Source: Pseudomonas silesiensis
GTDB lineage: Bacteria > Pseudomonadota > Gammaproteobacteria > Pseudomonadales > Pseudomonadaceae
Assembly (NCBI RefSeq): GCF_001661075.1
Contig: NZ_CP014870.1
Span: 5,647,703-5,711,702 of the forward strand
Length of the DNA stretch: 64,000 bases
Direction: 5' to 3'
The notes under the pieces are model-generated. The model made no database searches and was not told the DNA's origin. It saw only the letters and a list, made by a program, of their open reading frames with translations. The translations under genes and the position numbers were made by a program. Positions 31,652 to 40,996 of the stretch are shown one piece after another. Each line of letters begins with the position of its first letter. The first letter of the stretch is position 1.

Positions 31652-33103
31652 ATGCATCAATTGACTCTGGCCGAGATCGCCCGCGGTCTCGCCGACAAAA
31701 AGTTTTCTTCCGAAGAGCTGACCAAGGCCCTGCTGGCGCGCATCACCCAGCTCGATCCACAGCTCAACAGCTTCATCAGCCTCACCGAAGACCTGGCGCT
31801 CCAGCAGGCTAAAGCCGCTGACGCCCGCCGGGCCAATGGCGAGAACGGTGCCCTGCTCGGCGCGCCGATCGCCCATAAAGACCTGTTCTGCACCCAGGGC
31901 ATCCGCACCAGTTGCGGCTCGAAGATGCTCGATAACTTCAAGGCGCCGTACGACGCCACCGTGGTGGCCAAACTGGCCGCTGCCGGCGCGGTGACCCTGG
32001 GCAAGACCAACATGGACGAGTTCGCCATGGGTTCGGCCAACGAGTCGAGCTACTACGGCGCGGTGAAAAACCCGTGGAACCTGGAGCACGTGCCCGGTGG
32101 TTCGTCGGGGGGTTCGGCCGCCGCCGTTGCCGCTCGCCTGCTGCCGGCCGCCACCGCGACCGATACCGGCGGCTCGATCCGTCAACCCGCCGCATTCACC
32201 AACCTGACCGGCCTGAAACCGACGTACGGTCGTGTTTCGCGCTGGGGCATGATCGCTTACGCTTCCAGTCTCGATCAGGGCGGCCCGCTCGCCCGTACCG
32301 CCGAAGACTGCGCGATATTGTTGCAAGGCATGGCCGGCTTCGACCCGCAGGACTCCACCAGCATCGACGAGCCCGTGCCGGATTACAGCGCCAGCCTCAA
32401 CGGTTCGCTGAATGGCCTGCGCATCGGCGTCCCGAAGGAATACTTCAGCGCCGGTCTCGACTCGCGTATCGCCGATCTGGTCATGGCCAGCGTCGAAGAA
32501 CTGAAAAAGCTCGGCGCCGTGGTCAAGGAAATCAGCCTGCCGAACATGCAGCACGCCATTCCTGCGTACTACGTGATCGCCCCGGCAGAAGCCTCTTCCA
32601 ACCTGTCGCGTTTCGACGGCGTGCGCTTCGGCTACCGCTGCGAAAACCCGAAAAACCTGATCGACCTGTACAAGCGCTCCCGCGGTGAAGGTTTCGGCCC
32701 GGAAGTGCAACGCCGGATCATGGTCGGTGCCTATGCCCTGTCGGCCGGTTACTACGACGCCTACTACCTGAAGGCGCAGAAGATCCGCCGCCTGGTGAAG
32801 AACGACTTCATGGCCGCCTTCACCGAGGTCGATATCATCCTCGGCCCGACCACGCCAAACCCGGCCTGGAAGCTCGGTGCCAAGAACAGCGACCCGGTTT
32901 CTGCGTACCTGGAAGACGTCTACACCATCACCGCCAACCTCGCCGGCCTGCCGGGCCTGTCCATGCCCGCAGGTTTCGTCGATGGCCTGCCGGTCGGCGT
33001 GCAGTTGCTCGCCCCGTATTTCCAGGAAGGTCGCCTGTTGAACGTTGCCCATCAGTATCAGCAGAACACTGACTGGCACACCCGTACCCCAACCGGCTTC
33101 TGA
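31652..33103 (+). CDS. gatA: Amidotransferase subunit GatA
   Basis: GatA is the amidase subunit that releases ammonia from glutamine for GatB. The 483-residue protein has the amidase-signature triad Lys76 (APIAHKDLF), Ser151 ([11 protein letters not shown]) and Ser175 ([11 protein letters not shown]). Spacing to gatC is 16 bp and to gatB 10 bp, so one operon. Confidence 0.97.
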   Translation: MHQLTLAEIARGLADKKFSSEELTKALLARITQLDPQLNSFISLTEDLALQQAKAADARRANGENGALLGAPIAHKDLFCTQGIRTSCGSKMLDNFKAPYDATVVAKLAAAGAVTLGKTNMDEFAMGSANESSYYGAVKNPWNLEHVPGGSSGGSAAAVAARLLPAATATDTGGSIRQPAAFTNLTGLKPTYGRVSRWGMIAYASSLDQGGPLARTAEDCAILLQGMAGFDPQDSTSIDEPVPDYSASLNGSLNGLRIGVPKEYFSAGLDSRIADLVMASVEELKKLGAVVKEISLPNMQHAIPAYYVIAPAEASSNLSRFDGVRFGYRCENPKNLIDLYKRSRGEGFGPEVQRRIMVGAYALSAGYYDAYYLKAQKIRRLVKNDFMAAFTEVDIILGPTTPNPAWKLGAKNSDPVSAYLEDVYTITANLAGLPGLSMPAGFVDGLPVGVQLLAPYFQEGRLLNVAHQYQQNTDWHTRTPTGF

Positions 33104-33113
33104 GGAGAAACAC

Positions 33114-34559
33114 ATGCAATGGGAAGTCGTGATCGGGCTGGAGATTCATACCCAGCTCACTACCCGGTCGAAAATCTTTTCCGGTAGTTCCACCACCTTC
33201 GGTTCCGAGCCGAACACCCAGGCCAGCCTGGTCGACCTGGGCATGCCCGGTGTACTGCCGGTGCTGAACCAGGAAGCGGTGCGCATGGCGGTGATGTTCG
33301 GCCTGGCCATCGATGCCGAGATCGGCCAGCACAACGTGTTCGCCCGCAAGAACTACTTCTACCCGGACCTGCCCAAGGGCTACCAGATCAGCCAGATGGA
33401 GTTGCCGATCGTTGGCAAGGGCCACCTGGATATCGCCCTGGAAGACGGTACGGTCAAACGCGTCGGCATCACTCGCGCGCACCTTGAAGAAGACGCTGGC
33501 AAGAGCCTGCACGAAGAGTTCACCGGCGCCACCGGCATCGACCTGAACCGCGCCGGCACGCCCCTGCTGGAAATCGTTTCCGAGCCGGACATGCGCAGCG
33601 CCAAGGAAGCCGTGGCTTACGTCAAGGCTGTCCACGCGCTGGTGCGCTACCTGGGCATCTGCGACGGCAACATGGCCGAAGGCTCGCTGCGCTGCGACTG
33701 CAACGTGTCGATCCGTCCGAAAGGCCAGGTTGAATTCGGCACGCGCTGCGAGATCAAGAACGTCAACTCGTTCCGCTTCATCGAGAAGGCGATCAACACC
33801 GAAGTGCAGCGTCAGATCGAGCTGATCGAAGACGGCGGCAAAGTGATCCAGCAGACCCGCCTGTACGATCCGAACAAGGACGAAACCCGTCCGATGCGCA
33901 GCAAGGAGGAAGCCAACGACTACCGTTACTTCCCCGATCCGGACCTGTTGCCGGTGGTCATTGAAAACTCGTTCCTCGACGACGTGCGCGCCACCCTGCC
34001 GGAATTGCCACCGCAGAAACGCGAGCGCTTCCAGGCGCAGTTCGGCCTGTCGGTCTACGACGCCAGCGTCCTGGCCACCAGCCGCGAGCAAGCCGATTAC
34101 TTCGAGAAAGTCGTGAGCATCAGTGGCGACGCCAAGCTGGCGGCCAACTGGGTGATGGTCGAGCTGGGCAGCCTGTTGAACAAACAAAGCCTGGACATCG
34201 ACCAGTCGCCGGTCTCGGCCGAGCAACTGGGCGGCATGCTGCTGCGCATCAAGGACAACACCATCTCCGGCAAAATCGCCAAGGTGGTGTTTGAAGCCAT
34301 GGCCAACGGCGAAGGCAGCGCGGACGAGATCATCGACAAGCGCGGCCTCAAGCAAGTAACCGACAGCGGCGCCATCTCGGCAGTGCTGGACGAGATGCTC
34401 GCGGCCAATGCCGAACAGGTCGAGCAGTACCGCGCGGCAGACGAAGCCAAACGCGGCAAGATGTTCGGCTTCTTCGTCGGCCAGGCGATGAAAGCGTCCA
34501 AAGGCAAAGCCAACCCGCAACAGGTCAATGAACTGCTGAAAAGCAAGCTCGAAGGCTGA
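33114..34559 (+). CDS. gatB: Amidotransferase subunit GatB
   Basis: GatB activates the aspartyl or glutamyl end of the mischarged tRNA with ATP and amidates it using ammonia from GatA. The 481-residue protein starts [15 protein letters not shown] and has [27 protein letters not shown] and the C-terminal YqeY-like tail domain (about 330-481). The ATG at 33114 has the Shine-Dalgarno GAGGAGA just upstream; the frame is open further back into gatA but that part is not conserved. Confidence 0.97.
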   Translation: MQWEVVIGLEIHTQLTTRSKIFSGSSTTFGSEPNTQASLVDLGMPGVLPVLNQEAVRMAVMFGLAIDAEIGQHNVFARKNYFYPDLPKGYQISQMELPIVGKGHLDIALEDGTVKRVGITRAHLEEDAGKSLHEEFTGATGIDLNRAGTPLLEIVSEPDMRSAKEAVAYVKAVHALVRYLGICDGNMAEGSLRCDCNVSIRPKGQVEFGTRCEIKNVNSFRFIEKAINTEVQRQIELIEDGGKVIQQTRLYDPNKDETRPMRSKEEANDYRYFPDPDLLPVVIENSFLDDVRATLPELPPQKRERFQAQFGLSVYDASVLATSREQADYFEKVVSISGDAKLAANWVMVELGSLLNKQSLDIDQSPVSAEQLGGMLLRIKDNTISGKIAKVVFEAMANGEGSADEIIDKRGLKQVTDSGAISAVLDEMLAANAEQVEQYRAADEAKRGKMFGFFVGQAMKASKGKANPQQVNELLKSKLEG

Positions 34560-34567
34560 TGTGCATG

Positions 34568-34590
34568 GAGCCAGCATTCAAAACTGGCTC
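34568..34590 (+). terminator. Hairpin after gatB
   Basis: GAGCCAG (34568-34574) pairs with CTGGCTC (34584-34590) across a 9-nt loop, 9 bp after the gatB stop. No T-run follows; it is next to a REP doublet, which may assist transcription termination or 3'-end protection. Confidence 0.45.
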
Positions 34591-34598
34591 AAATCCCT

Positions 34599-34716
34599 GT
34601 GGGAGCGGCGGTGCGACGATTCGACTTGCTCGCGAAAGCGGTGTGACATTCAACATTGATGTTGAATGTGATGGCCTCTTCGCGAGCAAGTCGAATCGTC
34701 GCACCGCCGCTCCCAC
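34599..34716. repeat. REP doublet with expanded arms
   Basis: Each arm reads GTGGGAGCGGCGGTGCGACG, then ATTCGACTTGCTCGCGAA. It is longer than the ordinary REP arm by an inserted segment (GGTGCGACGATTCGA-like). The same expansion is in the doublet at 37773-37892. The spacer (AAAGCGGTGTGACATTCAAC at the left) is related to that of 17579-17667, which has the short arm type. It lies between gatB and the rlpA-like gene. Confidence 0.85.
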
Positions 34717-34738
34717 ATTTGTTTTGGGAAACCATTGA

Positions 34739-35110
34739 ATGAAGCGTCTACTCAGCGCCTGCGCACTGCTCTCCCTGCTGGCCGGTTGTTCCAGCACCGA
34801 CATCATCGACCCCCACGGCTACGACAAGACCGGCACCGCCTCCTGGTACGGCGCCAGACACCAAGGCAAACGCACCGCCAGTGGCGAGCGTTTCAACAAA
34901 AATTCCCTGACCGCCGCCCACCGCCAGCTACCCTTTGGTACACGGGTGAAGGTCACGAACCTGAATAACGACAAGTCCTGTGTGGTGCGCATCAACGATC
35001 GCGGGCCACATACCCGCGGGCGCTTGATCGATGTTTCACACGAGGCCGCCGAGCGACTGGGTATGCTCAGAAGCGGCACCGCACGGGTTCGCGTGCAAGC
35101 CCTCGACTGA
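34739..35110 (+). CDS. Small RlpA-like double-psi beta-barrel lipoprotein
   Basis: RlpA proteins bind or cleave glycan strands lacking stem peptides at division sites. This 123-residue protein has a lipoprotein signal peptide (LLSLLAGC, lipidated Cys17) and only the DPBB domain (about 31-121, with GTASWYGARHQGKRTASGE, LPFGTRVKVTN and INDRGPHTRGRLIDVS). It lacks the SPOR domain of full-length RlpA, so septal targeting by SPOR is not expected. It is an accessory RlpA paralogue; whether it is an active lytic transglycosylase is open. Confidence 0.9.
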   Translation: MKRLLSACALLSLLAGCSSTDIIDPHGYDKTGTASWYGARHQGKRTASGERFNKNSLTAAHRQLPFGTRVKVTNLNNDKSCVVRINDRGPHTRGRLIDVSHEAAERLGMLRSGTARVRVQALD

Positions 35111-35160
35111 CCGACGGAGCCTCGACCATCTTCGGACTTGCCGATTTACCCCTGCTCAGC

Positions 35161-36222
35161 GTGATTGAACTGCTCAGCGGCCTGTTGTTACTGATCGCCG
35201 GTGCCGAACTGATGGTGCGCGCCGCCGTGCGCCTCGCCGCACGGTTGCATGTTCGACCGTTGATCATCGGCCTGACCATCGTCGCCCTCGGCAGCAGCGC
35301 ACCGCAGATGGCAGTCAGCCTGCAGGCGACCCTGGCGCAAAACGCCGACATCGCTGTCGGCAGCGTTATTGGCAGCAGCATCTTCAACATCCTCGTCACC
35401 CTCGGGCTCTCGGCGCTGATAATCCCGCTACGGGTATCGCGGCAACTGGTGCACCTGGATATTGCGCTGATGATCGGCGCCAGCCTGCTGGTGTTCATAT
35501 TGGCGTGGAATGAAGAACTGACCCGGGTCGACGGCGTGCTGCTGCTGGCAGCGCTTGTGCTGTATCTGGGCTTGCTGCTGCGCCAGTCGCGGCATTCGGC
35601 CCGCCCGCAGTCGTCTGCCCAAGATGTGGTGCAGGCCCCCTGGTTCAGCAGCCTGATGATGATCGCCGTCGGGCTGGGGATGCTGATATACGCCGGGCAC
35701 TTGCTGTTGGGCGCCGCGGTGTCGGTCGCCACCGATCTGGGGCTTTCCGAGCGGATCATCGGCCTGACCATCGTTGCCGTCAGCACTTCCCTGCCGGAAC
35801 TGGCCACCTCGTTGATCGCGGCGTTGCGCGGAGAACGGGAGATCGCCGTGGGCAACGTGGTCGGCAGCAACCTGTTCAATCTTCTGGGTGTGCTCGGTTT
35901 TACCGCACTGGTCGCGCCGTCACCGCTGTCGGTGTCGCCCAATGCCCTGGATTTCGATTTGCCGGTCATGCTCGGCGTCGCAGCGCTGTGCCTGCCGGTG
36001 TTCTATTCCGGCTACCGGATGACACGGGCCGAAGGCCTGCTGTTTCTGGGGCTGTACCTGGCGTACGGCCTGCATGTGGTGTCATTCACCACCGGCATGC
36101 CGCTGGCAGGCAAGCTCGAACACCTGATGCTGTTTTTTGTCCTGCCGGCACTGGTGGCGTATTTGCTGTTCACGTCGCTGCGCGCCTGGCGTCGCCAACA
36201 CCACAAGAGGGAATTGCCATGA
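35161..36222 (+). CDS. Calcium/sodium antiporter of the CaCA family
   Basis: The 353-residue membrane protein has two homologous Na_Ca_ex halves (about 5-145 and 190-335), ten or so helices, and the alpha-repeats GSSAPQMAVSLQA and STSLPELATSLIAALRGERE-type, with GNVVGSNLFNLLGVLG in the second. It exchanges Ca2+ for Na+ or H+ across the inner membrane. The GTG at 35161 lacks a ribosome site; an in-frame ATC at 35128 has GGAG 8 nt upstream and would extend the protein by 11 residues, so the true start is uncertain. The end overlaps the next gene (ATGA). Confidence 0.88.
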   Translation: MIELLSGLLLLIAGAELMVRAAVRLAARLHVRPLIIGLTIVALGSSAPQMAVSLQATLAQNADIAVGSVIGSSIFNILVTLGLSALIIPLRVSRQLVHLDIALMIGASLLVFILAWNEELTRVDGVLLLAALVLYLGLLLRQSRHSARPQSSAQDVVQAPWFSSLMMIAVGLGMLIYAGHLLLGAAVSVATDLGLSERIIGLTIVAVSTSLPELATSLIAALRGEREIAVGNVVGSNLFNLLGVLGFTALVAPSPLSVSPNALDFDLPVMLGVAALCLPVFYSGYRMTRAEGLLFLGLYLAYGLHVVSFTTGMPLAGKLEHLMLFFVLPALVAYLLFTSLRAWRRQHHKRELP

Positions 36223-36599
36223 CCGAAAATAAAAAGCCTGGCGTTGAAGTCCGCCGCCAAGTGATGGGCGACGCTTTCGTCGACCGTGCGCTGGGCAATG
36301 CCACCGAGTTCACCCAGCCCCTGCAGGATTTCGTCAACGAGCACGCCTGGGGCAGCGTCTGGAACCGCGAAGGTCTGCCACTGAAAACCCGCAGCCTCAT
36401 CACCCTTGCCGCGCTGACAGCGTTGAAGTGCCCGCAGGAATTGAAAGGCCACGTGCGCGGTGCGCTGAACAACGGCTGCACTGTGGAAGAGATTCGCGAA
36501 GCGCTGCTGCATTGCGCGGTGTATGCCGGCGTGCCGGCGGCGATCGATGCGTTTCGGGCGGCGCAGGAAGTGATTGATAGCTACAAGAAGCCGGAGTAA
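36219..36599 (+). CDS. Carboxymuconolactone decarboxylase-like (AhpD-fold) protein
   Basis: A 126-residue AhpD-fold protein, with GLPLKTRSLITLAALTAL and the active-site helix PQELKGHVRGALNNGCTVEE. The single His and the following ALLHCAVYAGVPAAIDAF fit gamma-carboxymuconolactone decarboxylases rather than the CxxC peroxidases; the substrate is unknown, since no aromatic catabolic genes are nearby. The ATG overlaps the antiporter stop, which suggests coupled translation. Confidence 0.88.
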   Translation: MTENKKPGVEVRRQVMGDAFVDRALGNATEFTQPLQDFVNEHAWGSVWNREGLPLKTRSLITLAALTALKCPQELKGHVRGALNNGCTVEEIREALLHCAVYAGVPAAIDAFRAAQEVIDSYKKPE

Positions 36600-36630
36600 T
36601 CGTCGGTATTGGTGGTGATCGTTCGGCCGT

Positions 36631-36723
36631 CTTCGCGAGCAAGCCCGCTCCCACATTTGACCGAGTCGTACCCAAATTTTGTGTTGGTGGAGATCAAATG
36701 TGGGAGCGGGCTTGCTCGCGAAG
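36631..36723. repeat. REP doublet, outward orientation, type GTGGGAGCGGGCTTGCTCGC
   Basis: Here the order is inverted: CTTCGCGAGCAAGCCCGCTC at the left and its complement at the right, so the GTGGGAGC ends face inwards over a spacer containing the AAATTTTG core. It lies between the convergent CMD-like gene and the AEC transporter. Confidence 0.85.
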
Positions 36724-36753
36724 AGGCCCGATAAAACACAACAAATCCAGAAG

Positions 36754-37695
36754 CTAGATCCACCCACCCCACTGCAACAAAAAGATCCCTACGTTGGTGG
36801 TGACCGCCGCCATCAAGGTGGTGATCACGATGATCGCGGCGGCCAGTTCATGATTGCCATTGGCCTGACGGGCCATGACAAAGCTGGCCGCGGCGGTCGG
36901 GCTGCCGAAGTACAGGAACAGAATCCCCAGCTCCGCACCGCGAAAACCCCAGAGCCAGGCTCCCAGCGTCGCCAGGATCGGCAGGCTGATCATCTTCACC
37001 AGGCTTGAACTCAGCGCCATCGAGCCGCTTTTGCGCATTGCCGCCAGCGACAGGGTGCCGCCGATGCAGATCAGCGCCAAGGGCAACGTGGTCTGCGCCA
37101 GGTACTGGCCGGACTTCTCCAGCCATCCCGGCAAGCCGATGTTGAAGTAGGCGAACGGTGCCGCCGCAAACACGCTGATGATCAGCGGATTGATCATCAC
37201 GCTTTTAAAGATGCTCCATGGGTCCGACTTGATCACCGGGCTGTACACCGCCAGCACGATGGTCGAAAGCGTGTTGTAGAACAGGATCACCAGTGCCGCG
37301 AGAATCGCTCCGAGGGAAATCCCGTAGTCACCGTACATGCTCGCTGCCAGCGCCAGGCCGATGACACCGTTGTTGCCGCGAAACGCGCCCTGGGTGTAGA
37401 TCCCCCGGTCTTCCCGCGGGCATTTCCAGATCGCCCAGCCCCAGGCAATGGCGAAACAGACCAGGGTGGCGATAGAGAAGTAGATCAGCAGCGCCGGTTG
37501 CAATGCGGCGTGCAGGTCGGCGTGCAGGATGCCCAGGAACAACAGCGCCGGCATGGTGACATTGAACACCAGGGCCGATGCGGTGTGGATGAAGTTGTCG
37601 TTGATCCAGTCGATGCGCTTGAGCAGCACCCCCAGAAACAGCATGGCAAACACCGGCGCGGTGATGTTCAGGGTTTCGAGGAAGATAGCCAGCAT
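36754..37695 (-). CDS. AEC-family transporter (auxin efflux carrier / malonate type)
   Basis: A 313-residue membrane protein with about ten helices of the AEC superfamily; known members export auxin-like acids or take up malonate, and the substrate here is not predictable. The ATG at 37695 (MLAIFLETLNITAPVFAMLF) puts the first helix at the N-terminus as usual. GVIGLALAASMYGDYGISLG in the middle and FGSPTAAASFVMARQANGN near the end are family-like. It is flanked by REP doublets on both sides. Confidence 0.85.
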   Translation of the reverse strand: MLAIFLETLNITAPVFAMLFLGVLLKRIDWINDNFIHTASALVFNVTMPALLFLGILHADLHAALQPALLIYFSIATLVCFAIAWGWAIWKCPREDRGIYTQGAFRGNNGVIGLALAASMYGDYGISLGAILAALVILFYNTLSTIVLAVYSPVIKSDPWSIFKSVMINPLIISVFAAAPFAYFNIGLPGWLEKSGQYLAQTTLPLALICIGGTLSLAAMRKSGSMALSSSLVKMISLPILATLGAWLWGFRGAELGILFLYFGSPTAAASFVMARQANGNHELAAAIIVITTLMAAVTTNVGIFLLQWGGWI

Positions 37696-37772
37696 GCCGG
37701 GGGTAACCTTGGGTGGGCGTCGGTAGGGGGCTAATGATAAGCCACGGAGGACGTTGGCGTCTGGTAGAACGC

Positions 37773-37892
37773 CTTCGCGGGCAAGTCGGATCGCCGCACC
37801 GCTCGCTCCTACAGTTTCAAGTCGTTCGCGCAAATACGTACGACACGGACCTGTAGGAGCGAGCGGTGCGGCGATCCGACTTGCCCGCGAAG
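37773..37892. repeat. REP doublet with expanded arms, outward orientation
   Basis: Arms read CTTCGCGGGCAAGTCGGATC, then GCCGCACCGCTCGCTCCTAC, with the complement at the right. They carry the same extra segment (CGGTGCGGCGATCCGAC) as the doublet at 34599-34716, so they form one REP subfamily. It lies between garD and the AEC gene. Confidence 0.85.
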
Positions 37893-37907
37893 AACAATAA
37901 CGGGGTA

Positions 37908-39461
37908 TCAGGTGATAGGCGCAGGGTTGAACAAGGTGATGTCGTTATGCAGCTTGTGCCGCTCCGCCCACGTCTGCTTTTTGCCGCTGGCCACATCCAG
38001 GTAGTAGTGGAACAACTCCCACCCAAGGTCCTCGATCGAAGCCCGCCCGGTCGCGATCCGTCCGGCATCGATGTCGATCAGGTCCGGCCAGCGCTGCGCC
38101 AGTTCGGTCCGGGTCGAGACTTTCACCACCGGCGCCATCGCCAAACCATAGGGCGTGCCGCGACCGGTAGTGAACACATGCAAGTTCATCCCCGCCGCCA
38201 GCTGCAAGGTTCCGCAGACAAAATCACTGGCCGGTGTCGCACAGAAAATCAGCCCTTTGCGCTTGAAACGCTCCCCAGGGCCAAGCACCCCATTGATCGC
38301 GCTGCTGCCGGATTTGACGATCGAGCCCAACGATTTCTCGACAATGTTCGACAACCCGCCCTTCTTGTTCCCAGGCGTAGTGTTGGCACTGCGATCAGCT
38401 TCACCCTTGGCCAGGTAACGGTCGTACCAGTCCATTTCCCGCACCAGTTCCTGGGCCACTTCCTCGGTTTCGGCGCGGGACGTCAGCAGGTAAATTGCGT
38501 CGCGGACTTCGGTGACTTCGGAAAACATCACCGTCGCGCCAGCCCGCAGCAACAGGTCCGAGGCATAACCCAGCGCCGGGTTGGCAGTGATCCCGGAAAA
38601 GGCATCGCTGCCGCCGCATTGCATGCCGAGGATCAGCTCGGACGCCGGCACGGTTTCCCGGCGACGTTGATCGAGCTTCTTCAAGCGGGCCTCGGCCAGT
38701 TCCATGATCTGCTCGATCATCTCGGTGAAGCCATGACTGGAATCCTGCAAGCGATACAGCCACGGTTCGCTCAAGTCCACCGAACTGTCGTTCTCGTGCA
38801 TCACCTGCCCGGCCTGCAATTTTTCGCAACCCAGGCCGATGACCAAGGCTTCGCCACCCAGGTTCGGGTTGCGCGCCAGGTTGCGTACGGTGCGGATCGG
38901 GATGTACGCGTCCGTCGCGGTAATCGCCACACCGCAGCCGTAGCTGTGGGTCAGTGCCACCACGTCATCGACGTTCGGGTACTTGGGCAGCAATTCGTCC
39001 TTGATGCGCTTGACCGCGTGGTCCAGCACACCAGTGACGCACTGCACGGTGGTGGTAATGCCGAGGATGTTGCGCGTGCCGACAGTGCCGTCGGCGTTGC
39101 GATACCCCTCGAACGTAAAACCCTCCAGCGGCGCCTGTGCCGCCGGCACCTCGGTGGACAGCGGCAAGCTGTCCAGTGGTGGCGCGGTCGGCATGCGCAG
39201 TTGATCTTCCTTGACCCAACTGCCGCGTGGAATCGGTTGTAATGCGTAGCCAATGGTCTGGCCGTAACGAATCACCTGACCACCCTCGGGAATATCCTCA
39301 AGGGTGACCTTGTGGCTCTGCGGCACAAAGTCCAGGGTGACCAGGCCGTCCGGAAACTCGGTGCCGGCGGGCACCCCCTGATCGTTGACCACGATGACCA
39401 CGTTGTCCCGCTCGTGCAGGCGGATGTAGCGCGGCGAGTCGGAATGTTCAATCAACTGCAT
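37908..39461 (-). CDS. garD: Galactarate dehydratase GarD
   Basis: GarD dehydrates galactarate (mucate) to 5-dehydro-4-deoxyglucarate. The 517-residue protein has an N-terminal SAF domain (about 15-90) and the UxaA/GarD catalytic body, with [42 protein letters not shown] and [19 protein letters not shown]. It is the last gene of the kdgD-ALDH-gudP-garD operon; the product feeds KdgD. Confidence 0.93.
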   Translation of the reverse strand: MQLIEHSDSPRYIRLHERDNVVIVVNDQGVPAGTEFPDGLVTLDFVPQSHKVTLEDIPEGGQVIRYGQTIGYALQPIPRGSWVKEDQLRMPTAPPLDSLPLSTEVPAAQAPLEGFTFEGYRNADGTVGTRNILGITTTVQCVTGVLDHAVKRIKDELLPKYPNVDDVVALTHSYGCGVAITATDAYIPIRTVRNLARNPNLGGEALVIGLGCEKLQAGQVMHENDSSVDLSEPWLYRLQDSSHGFTEMIEQIMELAEARLKKLDQRRRETVPASELILGMQCGGSDAFSGITANPALGYASDLLLRAGATVMFSEVTEVRDAIYLLTSRAETEEVAQELVREMDWYDRYLAKGEADRSANTTPGNKKGGLSNIVEKSLGSIVKSGSSAINGVLGPGERFKRKGLIFCATPASDFVCGTLQLAAGMNLHVFTTGRGTPYGLAMAPVVKVSTRTELAQRWPDLIDIDAGRIATGRASIEDLGWELFHYYLDVASGKKQTWAERHKLHNDITLFNPAPIT

Positions 39462-39472
39462 GACGCCGCTCC

Positions 39473-40840
39473 TCAGGAATGCGCTTGAGACAATTTGCTA
39501 TTGGTTTCAGGACCGCTGACTGGCGGTTCCTTGAGCACCACACGTTTGATCGGGCCAACGATCACCAGATAGCTGAACACCGCGACCAGTGCGTTGCAAC
39601 CGACGAACACCAGCGCCCATTTGAACGAACCGGTGGAGCTGATGATGTAACCGATCACGATCGGGGTGGTGATCGACGCGATGTTGCCGAAGGTGTTGAA
39701 CAGGCCACCGCTCAGACCGGCGATCTGCTTCGGCGAGGTGTCGGACACCACGGCCCAGCCCAACGCACCCACGCCTTTGCCGAAGAACGCCAGGGCCATG
39801 AAGCCGACGACCATCCATTCCACGTCCACGTAGTTGCAGGCCACGATGCTGCTGGAAACCAGCAAGCCGGCAATGATCGGCGCCTTGCGGGCGAAGGTCA
39901 GCGAGTGGCCCTTGCGCAGCAGGTAGTCGGAGATTACCCCGCCGAGCACACCACCGATAAAGCCGCAGATCGCCGGCAACGAGGCGATGAAACCAGCCTT
40001 GAGGATGGTCATGCCGCGTTCCTGCACCAGATACACCGGGAACCAGGTCAGGAAGAAGTAGGTGATGCCGTTGATGCAATATTGACCCAGATACACGCCG
40101 AGCATCATGCGGTTGGTCAGCAGCTGGCGAATGTAGTCCCACTTCGGACCGTCGGCCTTTTTGCCTTTGCCTTTGTCCTGGTCCATGTCGACCATGCCGC
40201 CGTTGTCGGCGATGTGCTTGAACTCGGCTTCATTGATCCTCGGGTGTTGGCGCGGGCTGTAGATCACCTTCAGCCAGATCCCGGAGAAGATGATACCGAT
40301 CACACCCATGACGATGAACACGTGCTGCCAGCCGTAGCTGTAGACGATCCAGCCCATCAGCGGGGCAAACAACACGGTGGCAAAGTACTGCGCCGAGTTG
40401 AAGATCGCCGAGGCCGTACCGCGCTCTGCCGTCGGGAACCAGGCCGCCACGATGCGTGCGTTACCGGGGAAGGATGGCGCTTCGGCCAGGCCCACCAGGA
40501 AGCGCAGCATGAACAGCGCAACCACCGCGGTGGACATGCCGAATTCACCGACATAGCCCTGCAGCACGGTGAACAGCGACCAGGTGAAAATGCTCAGCGC
40601 GTAGATTTTTTTCGAACCGAAACGGTCCAGCAGCCAGCCACCGGGAATTTGCCCGGCCACGTAGGCCCAACCGAATGCGGAGAAGATATAGCCGAGGGTG
40701 ACCGCGTCGATGCCGAGGTCTTTTTGCAGGCTGGAGCCCGCGATGGCGATAGTGGCCCGGTCGGCGTAGTTGATGGTGGTCACCAGGAAAAGCATGAGCA
40801 AAATCAAATAGCGGACGTGGGTTGGCTTGGTCGCTTGCAT
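39473..40840 (-). CDS. gudP: MFS sugar-acid (galactarate/glucarate) transporter
   Basis: A 455-residue anion:cation symporter of the MFS, 12 helices, with the ACS-family motif [13 protein letters not shown] in helix 1 and [19 protein letters not shown] as motif A. It is closely like GudP/GarP D-glucarate/D-galactarate permeases. It lies 11 bp upstream of garD and after a 155-bp gap (with a REP doublet) from the dehydrogenase gene. Confidence 0.9.
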   Translation of the reverse strand: MQATKPTHVRYLILLMLFLVTTINYADRATIAIAGSSLQKDLGIDAVTLGYIFSAFGWAYVAGQIPGGWLLDRFGSKKIYALSIFTWSLFTVLQGYVGEFGMSTAVVALFMLRFLVGLAEAPSFPGNARIVAAWFPTAERGTASAIFNSAQYFATVLFAPLMGWIVYSYGWQHVFIVMGVIGIIFSGIWLKVIYSPRQHPRINEAEFKHIADNGGMVDMDQDKGKGKKADGPKWDYIRQLLTNRMMLGVYLGQYCINGITYFFLTWFPVYLVQERGMTILKAGFIASLPAICGFIGGVLGGVISDYLLRKGHSLTFARKAPIIAGLLVSSSIVACNYVDVEWMVVGFMALAFFGKGVGALGWAVVSDTSPKQIAGLSGGLFNTFGNIASITTPIVIGYIISSTGSFKWALVFVGCNALVAVFSYLVIVGPIKRVVLKEPPVSGPETNSKLSQAHS

Positions 40841-40883
40841 GTAGATGTACTCCCACTGATTATTTTTATGCGGGTAATAGCTA

Positions 40884-40983
40884 TGTAGGAGCGAGCTTGC
40901 TCGCGATGGAGGCCAACGATGACGCGGGGCATCAGGCAGAACGCCGCGACCTCGAGACCATCGCGAGCAAGCTCGCTCCCACA
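40884..40983. repeat. REP doublet inside the galactarate operon
   Basis: Inverted copies (TGTAGGAGCGAGCTTGCTCG; right arm ends GCTCGCTCCCACA) flank a spacer with AACGATGACGCG, shared with 22113-22214. It separates the semialdehyde dehydrogenase and gudP within one presumed operon, where REPs often influence mRNA decay. Confidence 0.85.
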
Positions 40984-40996
40984 GGTATTGCGTGTA

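Noticed and set aside
33045..33113. Longer gatB start
   Set aside because: It lies inside gatA and lacks a ribosome site, while the ATG at 33114 has one.
31625..33115. Long minus-strand open frame over gatA
   Set aside because: GatA with its complete catalytic triad is on the plus strand; the minus frame has no recognisable domain.
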